64,000 nt of DNA from Brevibacillus panacihumi W25 (lineage in GTDB: Bacteria > Bacillota > Bacilli > Brevibacillales > Brevibacillaceae). The notes under the pieces were generated by a model. That model ran no database searches. It saw only the letters and a list, made by a program, of their open reading frames with translations, and was not told the origin of the DNA. Position numbers and translations under genes: made by a program. Positions 45,662-53,874 of the stretch are shown here, piece after piece (the first letter of the stretch is position 1; each line of letters begins with the position of its first letter). The stretch covers positions 319,501-383,500 of the forward strand of contig NZ_KI629786.1 in NCBI RefSeq assembly GCF_000503775.1, written 5' to 3'.

Positions 45662-46009
45662 ATGTCAGTGGTAGGCAAACGAATCAAATGGCTTCGCGAG
45701 CAAAAAAAATGGTCCCAGCTCGAGTTGGCTGAAAAGCTGGGGATTCATAATACAGTCCTATCCCGCATTGAATCCGGTGAAAAAAAGGGAGTCGACCATC
45801 ATCTCATCTCCCAGGTAGCCGATTTATTTGAGATTTCGACGGACTTCCTGCATGGCAGAACAGACACCCCCGCTCCCTTCTGGCAACAAGCCTCCGTTCG
45901 TGAGGAGCATGCTCCGTTTCTGAATTTGGAGGGGTTGAGTCTGGATGATTTGGAAGAAGTACGGACCCATATTGAATATTTGAAATGGAAAGCCAGGAAA
46001 TCCAAATAG
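45662..46009 (+). CDS. SinR-like XRE-family regulator
   Basis: A protein of 115 residues. The HTH domain VGKRIKWLREQKKWSQLELA, the following AEKLGIHNTVLSRIESGEKK and the DLFEISTDFLHGRTD helix occupy residues 1-75; a C-terminal segment LSLDDLEEVRTHIEYLKWKA is probably a multimerisation helix. The layout resembles SinR/SlrR-type regulators. ATG 45662 has AAAGGTGG upstream. It is divergent from another XRE gene and ends in a terminator. Confidence 0.83.
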   Translation: MSVVGKRIKWLREQKKWSQLELAEKLGIHNTVLSRIESGEKKGVDHHLISQVADLFEISTDFLHGRTDTPAPFWQQASVREEHAPFLNLEGLSLDDLEEVRTHIEYLKWKARKSK

Positions 46010-46010
46010 G

Positions 46011-46065
46011 AAGAGGCTGACTCGAAAAGATCGTGATGAAAAACGACCTTTTGAGTCAGCCTCTT
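46011..46065. terminator. bidirectional terminator between the XRE and HxlR genes
   Basis: AAGAGGCTGACTCGAAAAG and CTTTTGAGTCAGCCTCTT form a nearly perfect 18-bp stem between two convergent genes. Confidence 0.85.
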
Positions 46066-46410
46066 CTATTCATCTTCGCTTGATTGCGCAACATCATCCA
46101 ACTCGATCCACGTTTGGCACCAGCTTTCAATTTCCTTTAACGCCGGTCCCAGGGCAAGCCCTTTTTGCGTCAGCGAATATTCTACGCGAACGGGAGCTGA
46201 GTCCGTATAAACCTCGCGATGCACCAGACCTTCTTTCTCCAGATCCTTCAATCGTTCCGAGAGCAGCCTTCCGCTGATTGGCAGAGCGGCTTCCAAGGCG
46301 CAAAATCGCTGCGGCCCCGACAGCAACTGGTAGATAATAAGCCCTGTCCAGCGTTTGCCGAGTAGCTGCATGCCTTTTTCGAACCTAGGACAGAGGGAAG
46401 ACTGTTTCAT
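46066..46410 (-). CDS. HxlR-family transcriptional regulator
   Basis: A 114-residue winged-helix protein. CPRFEKGMQLLGKRWTGLII is the HxlR start with its conserved Cys, then FCALEAALPISGRLLSERLK and the wing VHREVYTDSAPVRVEYSLTQ. HxlR/YodB proteins sense electrophiles or oxidants through the N-terminal Cys. ATG 46410 has GAGGTG six bases upstream. It is divergent from a DoxX gene, a common pairing in which the regulator represses the DoxX gene. Confidence 0.88.
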   Translation of the reverse strand: MKQSSLCPRFEKGMQLLGKRWTGLIIYQLLSGPQRFCALEAALPISGRLLSERLKDLEKEGLVHREVYTDSAPVRVEYSLTQKGLALGPALKEIESWCQTWIELDDVAQSSEDE

Positions 46411-46528
46411 ACCTATCACCTCATTCTCCTTCCAGTATACCGCTGTTTTTGAAATCCATCAAAACGTATGAACTGGGTTGTCGCCCAATGCCGAATCTTG
46501 TCCCCTTTTATTGGGAATAAAGATTGGG

Positions 46529-46571
46529 TTGACATCATATATTATTATTGTATACTAACTAATGAAAAGTA
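46529..46571 (+). promoter_or_regulatory. doxX promoter with overlapping HxlR-type dyad
   Basis: TTGACA at 46529-46534 and TATACT at 46551-46556 are 16 bp apart, a strong sigma-A promoter for the DoxX gene. TACT-N11-AGTA at 46553-46571 overlaps the -10 box and the start region, similar to dyads bound by YodB/HxlR proteins. The regulator identity is inferred from the divergent HxlR gene. Confidence 0.6.
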
Positions 46572-46610
46572 ATCAACTTACTTTATATATTTACTGGAGG
46601 TTGTACACTC

Positions 46611-47018
46611 ATGAATCAACGTTTTGAATGGAGCTTACTCTTGATACGCGTCGTGGCAGGGATCACTTTTCTGGTCCACGGTATCGTCAAATTTCAAATG
46701 GGCTTGGACAACGTCGCCGGTTTTTTTGGCAGCCTGAGTCTGCCTGCTTTTCTTGCTTATCTCGTAACCTTTTTGGAAACAATTGGCGGACTTGCGCTCA
46801 TTCTCGGTTTTGGTACGCGTATTTTCTCCGCTTTGCTGGGAATCGTGATGGTCGGAGCGATTTTTACTGCCAAGCTGGCGGGCGGCTTTTTGGGAGATGG
46901 CTCGGGTGCCGGTTACGAGTTGGATCTCGCACTGCTGTCCATGCTGCTTGCTCTGGTCATCAGCGGAAGCTCGCGTTATAGCGTAGATTCATTGTTCTCG
47001 AATCAAAAATCATCTTGA
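46611..47018 (+). CDS. DoxX family membrane protein
   Basis: A 135-residue protein with four hydrophobic segments. LLLIRVVAGITFLVHGIVKF is the DoxX start; TFLETIGGLALILGFGTRIF is the second segment with the conserved Glu. Members act in quinone or thiol redox and in stress responses. ATG 46611 has ACTGGAGG upstream. It is divergent from an HxlR-type sensor and is followed by a MarR-family gene with its own promoter region. Confidence 0.88.
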   Translation: MNQRFEWSLLLIRVVAGITFLVHGIVKFQMGLDNVAGFFGSLSLPAFLAYLVTFLETIGGLALILGFGTRIFSALLGIVMVGAIFTAKLAGGFLGDGSGAGYELDLALLSMLLALVISGSSRYSVDSLFSNQKSS

Positions 47019-47046
47019 CCGATACTCGAGAAATATGATACTTTTT

Positions 47047-47078
47047 TAAATGTCATGACATATATGTCATGACATTTA
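47047..47078. promoter_or_regulatory. perfect 32-bp palindrome, MarR operator candidate
   Basis: The 32-bp sequence at 47047-47078 is its own reverse complement. It holds two copies of ATGTCATGACAT, each itself palindromic, joined by a TATA-type centre. It lies between doxX and the MarR gene, 20 bases before the MarR start, where a bound repressor would block transcription or the nearby RBS. Two stacked MarR dimers could fit. Confidence 0.78.
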
Positions 47079-47097
47079 TTTTGTTGGAGGGGATTTT

Positions 47098-47532
47098 TTG
47101 AGACTGGACGACGCATTGGGATTTGCCATCAACAATACGGGACGAGCCGTCACGCGCCTCCTGATGACCGCATTCGCCCCCTATGATGTGACACCAGAAC
47201 AATGGTCCATATTGAAGCGATTGGAAGAAGGCGATGAAATCTCCATCAAAGAGTTAAGCAAACGAGTAGGAAAAGATCAAGCAAATGTGACGAGAATATC
47301 CGACTTGTTGGAGCGCAAGGGACTGGTCTTGAGAAAACCGAATCCGGAAGATAAGCGATCATCGCTGGTTTGTTTGACGGAAGAGGGAAAGCAAATCATT
47401 CGCCAGCTGGACCCGATCGATGAGCACGTCCAACAAGTTCTTGTGAAAGGGATAGCCGAGCATGAGATGGAGCTGGTAAAACAATTGCTCACAAAAATGA
47501 GAGAAAATTGTAACGCGGAACTTCAAGGTTAG
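47098..47532 (+). CDS. MarR-family transcriptional regulator
   Basis: A 144-residue winged-helix protein. LGFAINNTGRAVTRLLMTAF is the dimer helix, DEISIKELSKRVGKDQANVT then RISDLLERKGLVLRKPNPED the HTH and wing. No reactive Cys is seen in the N-terminal region. TTG 47098 is used because GGAGGGG lies seven bases upstream. It is followed by an MFS transporter gene 37 bases later, so it probably represses itself and the transporter through the palindrome at 47047. Confidence 0.88.
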   Translation: MRLDDALGFAINNTGRAVTRLLMTAFAPYDVTPEQWSILKRLEEGDEISIKELSKRVGKDQANVTRISDLLERKGLVLRKPNPEDKRSSLVCLTEEGKQIIRQLDPIDEHVQQVLVKGIAEHEMELVKQLLTKMRENCNAELQG

Positions 47533-47569
47533 ACGAAATACGTTTCCGTGGGGATTGGAGAGATCATCA

Positions 47570-48781
47570 TTGGAAAGACAGCCCCTGTGGCGCAAAGACT
47601 TTCTTAGCATTTGCCTTAGCAGCTTGTTTCTTTTTATTACGTACTACGCCCTGGTGGCTACGCTGCCGATCTATGTCATGGAGATATTGAACGGCGGTGA
47701 CCGGGAAGCAGGATTGACATTGACCGCCTTTATCATCGCGGCCGTCCTGTTTCGGCCGTTGGCAGGCAAATGGGTGGACGAGCTTGGCAGGAAAAAGATA
47801 TTCCTCCTCTTCTCCGCTGTATTTATGGTATCCACGTTTCTGTACTTCGGGATCGCGAGCCTCGTGTTTTTGCTCGCTCTTCGCTTCGTTCACGGTGTAA
47901 GCTTCGGCTTTGCTACGACGGCCATGGCTGCTATTGCTACCGACCTGGTTCCCGACGAGCGAAAAGGGGAAGGGATCGGCTACTACGCGATGTTTATGAA
48001 TATTGCGATGGTGATTGGCCCGTTCATGGGGTTGACGATCATGCACCAGCTCGGCTTTACAACGCTCGTGGTGATATTGTCTGTGCTGTCTATTCTTTCT
48101 TTCGTATGCGGCGGGCTCACACGCGTTCTCGAACACAAACGCTCCGTGAAGCCAACAGCCAACAGAGCCTTTCATTGGAAAAATTTCATTGAACCGGGTG
48201 CCGTACCTATCTCCCTGACTGCTTTGCTGCTTTCTTTTGCCTATAGCGGACTGCTCTCTTTTATTCCTGTTTATGCAAAAGAGCTGGGGATGATGGAGGT
48301 CTCGAGCTATTTCTTTGTCATTTACGCCATTATGATTGTTGTATCCCGTCCTTTTACCGGGAGATTGTTTGACCGGATGGGGGAAAACATCGTCGTATAC
48401 CCCAGTATCATCCTGTATGCCATCGGATTGATTCTCCTGAGTCAAGCACATACGCCGACCATGTTTTTGGTGGCGAGCGGCGTGATCGGACTCGGGTATG
48501 GCAGTGTTTTTCCGAGCTTTCAAGCCATCGCGATCAAATCTTCCCCGACGGAACGCCGCGGCTTGGCGACCGGGACCTACTTTCTCTTGCTGGATACCGG
48601 GATGGGAGTTGGATCGTTCGTACTCGGGATCATTGCCTCGTCTACGAACTATAGCTTCATGTTTATCCTGTCTTCTTTAGTGGTTGTATTTGGGGGGATC
48701 GTGTATTATACCTTGCATCATAAAAGGGCCGCGAGAAGGAAGCGGCAGGAAGGTTTGCAGGTTGTGAAAGGTCAAATGTAA
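47570..48781 (+). CDS. MFS transporter (12-TM, drug efflux-like)
   Basis: A 403-residue MFS protein with about 12 hydrophobic segments. Motif A reads RPLAGKWVDELGRKKIF and the C-half repeat RPFTGRLFDRMGENIV; RFVHGVSFGFATTAMAAIAT is the TM4 motif. The closest style is the YfkF/staphylopine-exporter-like group. TTG 47570 is preferred: TTGGAGAG lies seven bases upstream. It is probably co-transcribed with the MarR gene. The IS3-family element begins 16 bases after its stop and the gene is intact. Confidence 0.85.
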   Translation: MERQPLWRKDFLSICLSSLFLFITYYALVATLPIYVMEILNGGDREAGLTLTAFIIAAVLFRPLAGKWVDELGRKKIFLLFSAVFMVSTFLYFGIASLVFLLALRFVHGVSFGFATTAMAAIATDLVPDERKGEGIGYYAMFMNIAMVIGPFMGLTIMHQLGFTTLVVILSVLSILSFVCGGLTRVLEHKRSVKPTANRAFHWKNFIEPGAVPISLTALLLSFAYSGLLSFIPVYAKELGMMEVSSYFFVIYAIMIVVSRPFTGRLFDRMGENIVVYPSIILYAIGLILLSQAHTPTMFLVASGVIGLGYGSVFPSFQAIAIKSSPTERRGLATGTYFLLLDTGMGVGSFVLGIIASSTNYSFMFILSSLVVVFGGIVYYTLHHKRAARRKRQEGLQVVKGQM

Positions 48782-48835
48782 AAAGGAAAAATGAACTGCA
48801 CCCCGTCAAGTAGACAGTACAAATAAGTAAAAGTT

Positions 48836-49717
48836 TTAAGCGGCCTTAGTTCTGAATTCCGTGGGACTGAGGCCGTTTAACTTTGCCTGTAATCGCTCGT
48901 TATTGTAAAAGTGGATATAGGTATCGATGTCCTTCTTCAACTCTTCAAACGAGTTGTATGTAGTCAGGTAATACATCTCGCATTTCAAGGTTCCCCAGAA
49001 AGATTCCATTGGTCCGTTGTCAATGCAACGGCCAACACGTGACATGCTTTGGGTAATGTTTGCTTTGTCCAGTTTCCTCTTAAAAGCCGTCGAGGTGTAT
49101 TGAAACCCCCGGTCACTGTGAAGCATAGGAGTAGCGCCCGGCGTAGCCTCAAGCGCCTGGTCCAGCGTTTTAAATACGAGTTTGTTGTTGTTCGAATGCC
49201 CGAGCACATAGGAAATAATGTTGTTGCTATGGAGGTCCAGGATGGCGCTGAGGTAAGCTTTCTGACTATGTCCATATTTGAACTCCGTTACATCGGTCAG
49301 CCACTTCTCATTGAGCGCTTCAGCATGGAACTTGCGGCCTAGCAAGTTCTCGGCAATATGCTGTGGAGCGGAACGCGGGTATTGCTTTTTCTTCCTACGG
49401 ATTACCGACTGGATCCCTGCGAGGGTCATGAGCCGCCGAATTCGTTTGTGATTAATGGGTTTGCCTGTTTGACGACGGAGCTGGACAGTGTGCCGCCGGT
49501 AGCCGTAGATGCCGCGCACCTGCTCATGAAGGGTCAGCATGTCCTTCGTCAGTTGCTCGTTTTCTTGTTCCTGCGGGCTGGGTTTGTGGTTTACCCACTT
49601 GTAATAACTGGAGCGCTGAATCTGTGCAACCTCACACAACAACTGCACGCTAAACCCTTGTTCTTCATGTACCGCTTGTATGGCCACATACACATGCCTC
49701 CGTCGATGTCTGCTCAA
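48836..49717 (-). CDS. IS3-family transposase orfB (DDE catalytic part)
   Basis: A protein of 293 residues. An HTH_21-type N-terminal region (QVRGIYGYRRHTVQLRRQTG) precedes the rve integrase core with catalytic Asp in EKWLTDVTEF, Asp in MLHSDRGFQYTS and Glu in GPMESFWGTLKCEMYY. All three residues of the DDE triad are present. The start TTG 49717 overlaps the orfA stop (TTGA), but the functional transposase is expected as an OrfAB fusion made by -1 frameshifting at 49744-49750. Confidence 0.92.
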   Translation of the reverse strand: MSRHRRRHVYVAIQAVHEEQGFSVQLLCEVAQIQRSSYYKWVNHKPSPQEQENEQLTKDMLTLHEQVRGIYGYRRHTVQLRRQTGKPINHKRIRRLMTLAGIQSVIRRKKKQYPRSAPQHIAENLLGRKFHAEALNEKWLTDVTEFKYGHSQKAYLSAILDLHSNNIISYVLGHSNNNKLVFKTLDQALEATPGATPMLHSDRGFQYTSTAFKRKLDKANITQSMSRVGRCIDNGPMESFWGTLKCEMYYLTTYNSFEELKKDIDTYIHFYNNERLQAKLNGLSPTEFRTKAA

Positions 49718-50394
49718 ACTCGCCTCCTTTGAATTTCCTTCAACTTTTTTAGAAACGCATTCTCCGCTCTAAGCCGTTCATTTTCATATTCGAGCTTCTT
49801 CATCTCCAGCTTGTGACGCTCGGCCTCGGTTAACTCCTCAGACGCTTTCTTCCGTCCTCGCCCGTCCTGAAGCGCATCTTGTCCGCCGTTCTCGTACTTC
49901 TTGACCCACTGGTACACTTGGTTGTAGGAAACATTAAACTGCGCTGCTGTTTTCCCATAGTTGCGCTTATGTGCCATACAGTAAAGCACGATATCAATTC
50001 GTTCCTGCCACGTAGTAGAACGTCCTTTGGTCATAGCCGATGCTCCCTCGTTAACCGATTTAAAGCTGCTATGACTATTATACTTGGCAATCCAGCTTCT
50101 GAGCTGAGTTCGGCTTGCAATTTTGTATGTATCGATGAGTTCATATTGTGAATACTTCCCCGACAAATAATCTTGAACCGCTTGAAGCTTTAATTCGGGG
50201 GAATACCGGTTATTCTTGATTCGGATTTCTAACCCTTCCATTCCGTACAATTCATACTGATGCCGCCAAGCTCGCAAGGTCTTCTTATGGAGATTGTACT
50301 TGTGGGCGACTTCCACCAGAGTGCCCCCACCTGTTTTCAACTCCTCCAAAATCGCCAATTTCTCCGCGCCACTATACTCATTCTTCTTAGCCAA
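49714..50394 (-). CDS. IS3-family transposase orfA (HTH part)
   Basis: A 226-residue protein with two helix-turn-helix regions (KLAILEELKTGGGTLVEVAH and the KTAAQFNVSYNQVYQWVKKY segment) and a C-terminal leucine-zipper-like coiled coil (EMKKLEYENERLRAENAFLK). Near the end, the minus strand has A-AAA-AAG (plus 49744-49750), the classic slippery heptamer for -1 frameshifting into orfB. It is read from ATG 50394 behind AGTATTTC-rich leader and a GGGGAGTA box. Confidence 0.9.
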   Translation of the reverse strand: MAKKNEYSGAEKLAILEELKTGGGTLVEVAHKYNLHKKTLRAWRHQYELYGMEGLEIRIKNNRYSPELKLQAVQDYLSGKYSQYELIDTYKIASRTQLRSWIAKYNSHSSFKSVNEGASAMTKGRSTTWQERIDIVLYCMAHKRNYGKTAAQFNVSYNQVYQWVKKYENGGQDALQDGRGRKKASEELTEAERHKLEMKKLEYENERLRAENAFLKKLKEIQRRRV

Positions 50395-50492
50395 AAGAAA
50401 TACTCCCCTCCAAGTAGTAGGTTTGTTTTTTAAACCTGTCTACTTAAAGGGGAGCATATCACTATGAGGAGGGCTTTGCTTTACCACCATTC

Positions 50493-51545
50493 CTATTTCA
50501 CTTCTACCGTAAAATCCTTCAACGGTCGGCCTGACCAGCCTTGCTTCAATGAAACGATAAATCTGTAGCTAGCTTTCGGTGCGTTTTTGCTGGCTTTTAC
50601 TTTGATTTGGACTGTTGCCGTTTCTCCGGGCATGAGTTCCAGGTCTTTTTCAGGATCTGTCATCACCTTTACCATATTGGGGCTGTTGTAGGCGAAATGA
50701 TAATTGACATCAATGGTGTACTTAGCGGTGTGGACTCTGCTGTCGTTGGACACCTGAACATTTTCAATGAGAATTTCTTCACCTGGGGACAACAAGTATT
50801 CACCATTGGCATTCATTCCGGCTTCCGTAGATGTACTCTGTGGCTCTGGTGCTGGTGCTGGTTTGTCTATAGCTTGAGGTTGTTCGATTGGTGGCGCAGT
50901 CACAGTCTGATTTTGTGGGTATTGTTTTATCAAGTAAACAACTACATCATTGGTTTCAGGATAATGGTCCACTTTTACCATCGTATAGCCGGTAGGGGAC
51001 TGATAGAAATCAACGTTGCCTGAATCTGTTGTTTTTGCAAGGCTGGTCAACCATGGTTTATTCAAAATTTCCTTTGTTCCCTCGTATGTCATGTAGCTAA
51101 TGTATTGGTCCTGGTCATCGAAAAAAATGGACAAAGAACCGTATTGATAACATAAGCTCCTCGTCTCGCCATCCACGTAGGACTCAGACATCGGGTTCCC
51201 CAGCAACGTTTTCACTTCTTCTTTTGTTAAATCAAAAGTAAGTACCTTTTCCGTGCCATTCTGATTGTAAACAGCTGCATACTCGTCCATCTGAAGAGAT
51301 GCATAGAAAGGCTCAACCGTTGCTACAGACGGATTGTTTACCGTTTCAACAACAGGAGGGGGCGGTTGGGGTTCCGCGTCATTCGCTACTTCCGGCGGAG
51401 TCGTCATTTTAACAGCGGTGGGTTTTGGGGAGTCAAAAACGAATTGATTCAACAGGAAAATAGAGCCTCCAGCTATTCCAAGAACGGTTCCGATCACAAC
51501 CATGAATTTCCCTAACTCGCTTTTTGCGTCATTGTTTTTTGCCAA
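50493..51545 (-). CDS. membrane-anchored extracytoplasmic protein, function unknown
   Basis: A protein of 350 residues. One hydrophobic anchor lies at about residues 14-33 with the C-terminus outside. A Pro-rich linker (about 45-70) leads to a small domain (TFDLTKEEVKTLLGNPMSES with YGSLSIFFDDQDQYISYMTY) that resembles BamE/SmpA-like folds, then a second Pro/Gln linker, and a C-terminal Ig-like beta domain (LMPGETATVQIKVKASKNAP). I recognise no family. TTG 51545 has TAGGAGG seven bases upstream. The IS3 element lies just downstream of the stop. Confidence 0.62.
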   Translation of the reverse strand: MAKNNDAKSELGKFMVVIGTVLGIAGGSIFLLNQFVFDSPKPTAVKMTTPPEVANDAEPQPPPPVVETVNNPSVATVEPFYASLQMDEYAAVYNQNGTEKVLTFDLTKEEVKTLLGNPMSESYVDGETRSLCYQYGSLSIFFDDQDQYISYMTYEGTKEILNKPWLTSLAKTTDSGNVDFYQSPTGYTMVKVDHYPETNDVVVYLIKQYPQNQTVTAPPIEQPQAIDKPAPAPEPQSTSTEAGMNANGEYLLSPGEEILIENVQVSNDSRVHTAKYTIDVNYHFAYNSPNMVKVMTDPEKDLELMPGETATVQIKVKASKNAPKASYRFIVSLKQGWSGRPLKDFTVEVK

Positions 51546-51691
51546 GATGAATCCTCCTATAATACAGGCCGTTGATTACTTCTTTGTGTCTTTATTACTT
51601 ATTACCCGCTAGCGAAGATTCGTTAAACATGTGAACCTTCTCCTCTTCCGGACCTGAACCAGCGAGGATAATCGTTCCCACGCACATCAAA

Positions 51692-51723
51692 AAAGCTTCG
51701 ATCCCAAAGCGGGATGAAGCTTT
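51692..51723 (-). terminator. terminator of the catabolic operon
   Basis: AAAGCTTC-ATCCC and GGGAT-GAAGCTTT form a 13-bp stem with one bulge, followed on the minus strand by TTTTTTGATG. It lies nine bases after the last gene of the LacI-to-reductase operon. Confidence 0.85.
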
Positions 51724-51731
51724 CGTTCTTT

Positions 51732-52700
51732 TTAAGCGTGATTTACGCGATTCTGCGGCGTCTCTCCCATTACTCCTTGGATCAGATTGGCCGCAGCCAG
51801 CTCTGCCATCCGTGTCCGCGTCTGGATGGACGCACTGCCGATGTGTGGCAGCGTGACCACATTGGGCAAAGTCAGAAGCGGATGATCAGGATCGACTGGT
51901 TCCTGCTCAAATACATCAAGTCCCGCTGCCCAAATCTTGTTCTGTTTCAACGCTTCATACAAGGCTGCTTCATTGACAATGCCGCCACGGGCCGTATTGA
52001 TGAGAATCGCCGATTTTTTCATCAAGGACAGTTCTCTATCTCCGATCAGGTTCCGTGTCTCTTCCGTATACGGTGTCATCACACAGACAAAATCGGATTC
52101 CCGCAGCAAGCTGTCCAGATCGGCAAACTCGATTCCCCATGTTTTTTCCGCTTCTTCCTTGCGACTGCGATTGTGATAGAGGATACGCATGTCAAAGCCT
52201 TTTGCCCGTTTCGCCAGCGATTCGCCAATCCGGCCCATGCCAATAATCCCGAGCGTCGCCCCATAGATATCCTGACCGGTTAGCAGCATCGGGGACCATG
52301 TTTTCCAGCTTCCCTCTCGCAGAAAATCAGATGCTTCCACAATTCTGCGTGCGGTGGCCATCAACAAGGCAAACGTCAAATCTGCAGTGGTTTCCGTCAG
52401 TACGCCGGGAGTGTTGGTCACGAAGATGCCTTTTTCGGTAGCCGCAGCTACGTCGATGTTGTTATAGCCAACAGCCATATTGCTGATGACTTTTAACTGC
52501 TTCGCTTTTTGCAATAGCTCCTCGTCAATCGTCTCCGTCAAGAGACAGAACAAACCGTCAATGTTTTCGATTTTTTCTTCCAATACGTCGCGTGGGACAG
52601 GAACGTCTTCTTCCTCCCACATCTCAACCTGACAGACTTCGCTGATCTTCTCCAACGTGCTATCGGGAATTCGTCTCGTAATATATACGTTTGGTCGCAA
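51732..52700 (-). CDS. 2-hydroxyacid dehydrogenase (glyoxylate/hydroxypyruvate reductase type)
   Basis: A protein of 322 residues of the D-2-hydroxyacid dehydrogenase family. The Rossmann motif GMGRIGESLAKRAKG is near residue 150, the catalytic Arg is in LINTARGGIVNEAALY, Glu in LDVFEQEPVDPDHPLLTLPN and His in VTLPHIGSAS. Enzymes of this type reduce glyoxylate or hydroxypyruvate to glycolate or D-glycerate. It is last in the operon, after the glycerate kinase gene, so making glycerate for that kinase is likely. TTG 52700 has GAGAGGATGG upstream. Confidence 0.85.
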   Translation of the reverse strand: MRPNVYITRRIPDSTLEKISEVCQVEMWEEEDVPVPRDVLEEKIENIDGLFCLLTETIDEELLQKAKQLKVISNMAVGYNNIDVAAATEKGIFVTNTPGVLTETTADLTFALLMATARRIVEASDFLREGSWKTWSPMLLTGQDIYGATLGIIGMGRIGESLAKRAKGFDMRILYHNRSRKEEAEKTWGIEFADLDSLLRESDFVCVMTPYTEETRNLIGDRELSLMKKSAILINTARGGIVNEAALYEALKQNKIWAAGLDVFEQEPVDPDHPLLTLPNVVTLPHIGSASIQTRTRMAELAAANLIQGVMGETPQNRVNHA

Positions 52701-52727
52701 GGTACACCATCCTCTCTGAAAACTTCG

Positions 52728-53861
52728 CTATGCGAACCGCTTCATGAACCTTATTATCTGCTCCACTCGTTCCTGTACCCATCCTTCAGCCTGTTCCATC
52801 GCCTCATCGAGACTGCAAGGCTTGGGCACGATCGAAAAGCCTGCAAGCAAACCGATCTCATCCATCTGCTCACTAGTCAGCTCCATGCCTCCACAAATGG
52901 CGATAGTCGGTATCTGATAAGGCTTTGCTTTCTTGCATACGCCAGCAATGACCTTGCCAGCCATCGTTTGTTCGTCCAGCTTCCCTTCGCCCGTGATGAT
53001 CAGATCGGCAGCTTGTATGTTTTGCTCAAATTGAATCGCGTCCATGACAAGCTCAATTCCGGATTTGAATTCTGCATGAAGGAATGCCAGTAAGCCAGCC
53101 CCCATCCCGCCAGCAGCCCCGCTTCCGGGCAGATGACGGACATCGACTCCCAGCTGCTTTTCTACTACGTCAGCAAAACGGGATAGCGCCATGTCCAAAC
53201 GCTGTACCATCTCTGGTGTAGCTCCCTTTTGCGGTCCGAAGACAGCCGATGCTCCATTGGCACCGCATAATGGGTTGTTCACATCGCTGGCGATGGTAAA
53301 GGTAGACTCTTGCAGCCTTTTGTCCAATCCGGAGAGGTCCATGTAAGAAAGCTTTTCGAGTGAAGCCCCGCCTTTCGGTAGCAAAACGTCATCCTGATCG
53401 TAGAATGAAGCCCCCAACGCTTTCAACATGCCGACTCCACCGTCATTGGTAGCGCTTCCGCCCAAACCTATGATGAATTTTCGATAGCCTTCGTTCAGGG
53501 CGTGTACGATCAGCTCCCCGGTTCCGAAGCTGCTTGTGATAAGCGGATTTCTCTCATCGGGCCTCAACAGGGGCAGACCAGAAGCCTGAGCCATTTCGAT
53601 AATCACTGTAGCATCGTCGCCAAGGATGCCATAGACTGCTCGAATGGGCCTGCCCAATGGGTCGTTTACCTGTACGAGCCTGGTTTGGCCTTTGGTGGAA
53701 TAAACCATGTTCTCCACGGTTCCTTCCCCACCGTCTGCCAATGGCAGCTCGATCACTTCAATCTCCGGATCCACAGCATGAATGCCCCTGCGCGCAGCTG
53801 CGCATAAGTCTCGGGCAGATATCGAACCTTTGAAGGAATCCGGTGCTACTACGACTCTCAT
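52728..53861 (-). CDS. glycerate 2-kinase (GlxK/GarK family)
   Basis: A kinase of 377 residues. MRVVVAPDSFKGSISARDLC is the family start; IELPLADGGEGTVENMVYST, the GLGGSATNDGGVGMLKALGA loop, LPGSGAAGGMGAGLLAFLHA and LIITGEGKLDEQTMAGKVIA follow. It phosphorylates D-glycerate, normally to 2-phosphoglycerate in this family, and so feeds glycolysis. It is the ninth gene of the operon and supports an end route through glycerate. ATG 53861 has GGGGGAAC upstream. Confidence 0.92.
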   Translation of the reverse strand: MRVVVAPDSFKGSISARDLCAAARRGIHAVDPEIEVIELPLADGGEGTVENMVYSTKGQTRLVQVNDPLGRPIRAVYGILGDDATVIIEMAQASGLPLLRPDERNPLITSSFGTGELIVHALNEGYRKFIIGLGGSATNDGGVGMLKALGASFYDQDDVLLPKGGASLEKLSYMDLSGLDKRLQESTFTIASDVNNPLCGANGASAVFGPQKGATPEMVQRLDMALSRFADVVEKQLGVDVRHLPGSGAAGGMGAGLLAFLHAEFKSGIELVMDAIQFEQNIQAADLIITGEGKLDEQTMAGKVIAGVCKKAKPYQIPTIAICGGMELTSEQMDEIGLLAGFSIVPKPCSLDEAMEQAEGWVQERVEQIIRFMKRFA

Positions 53862-53874
53862 TCCGTTCCCCCTT

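Larger units (their letters stand above)
48797..50456 (-). mobile_element. IS3-family insertion sequence, about 1.66 kb
   Basis: Imperfect terminal repeats TGCACCCCGTCAAGTAGACAG (48797-48817) and TGCTCCCCTTTAAGTAGACAG (rc of 50436-50456) match at 17 of 21 bases. Inside are orfA and orfB on the minus strand, with a programmed-frameshift signal. The long orfA with two HTH domains fits the IS150 group. No target duplication is obvious. The element lies between genes and does not break a recognisable one. Confidence 0.88.

Noticed and set aside
48797-50456. Target-site duplication of the IS3 element
   Set aside because: No direct repeat of 3-5 bp could be placed at the repeat ends with confidence.
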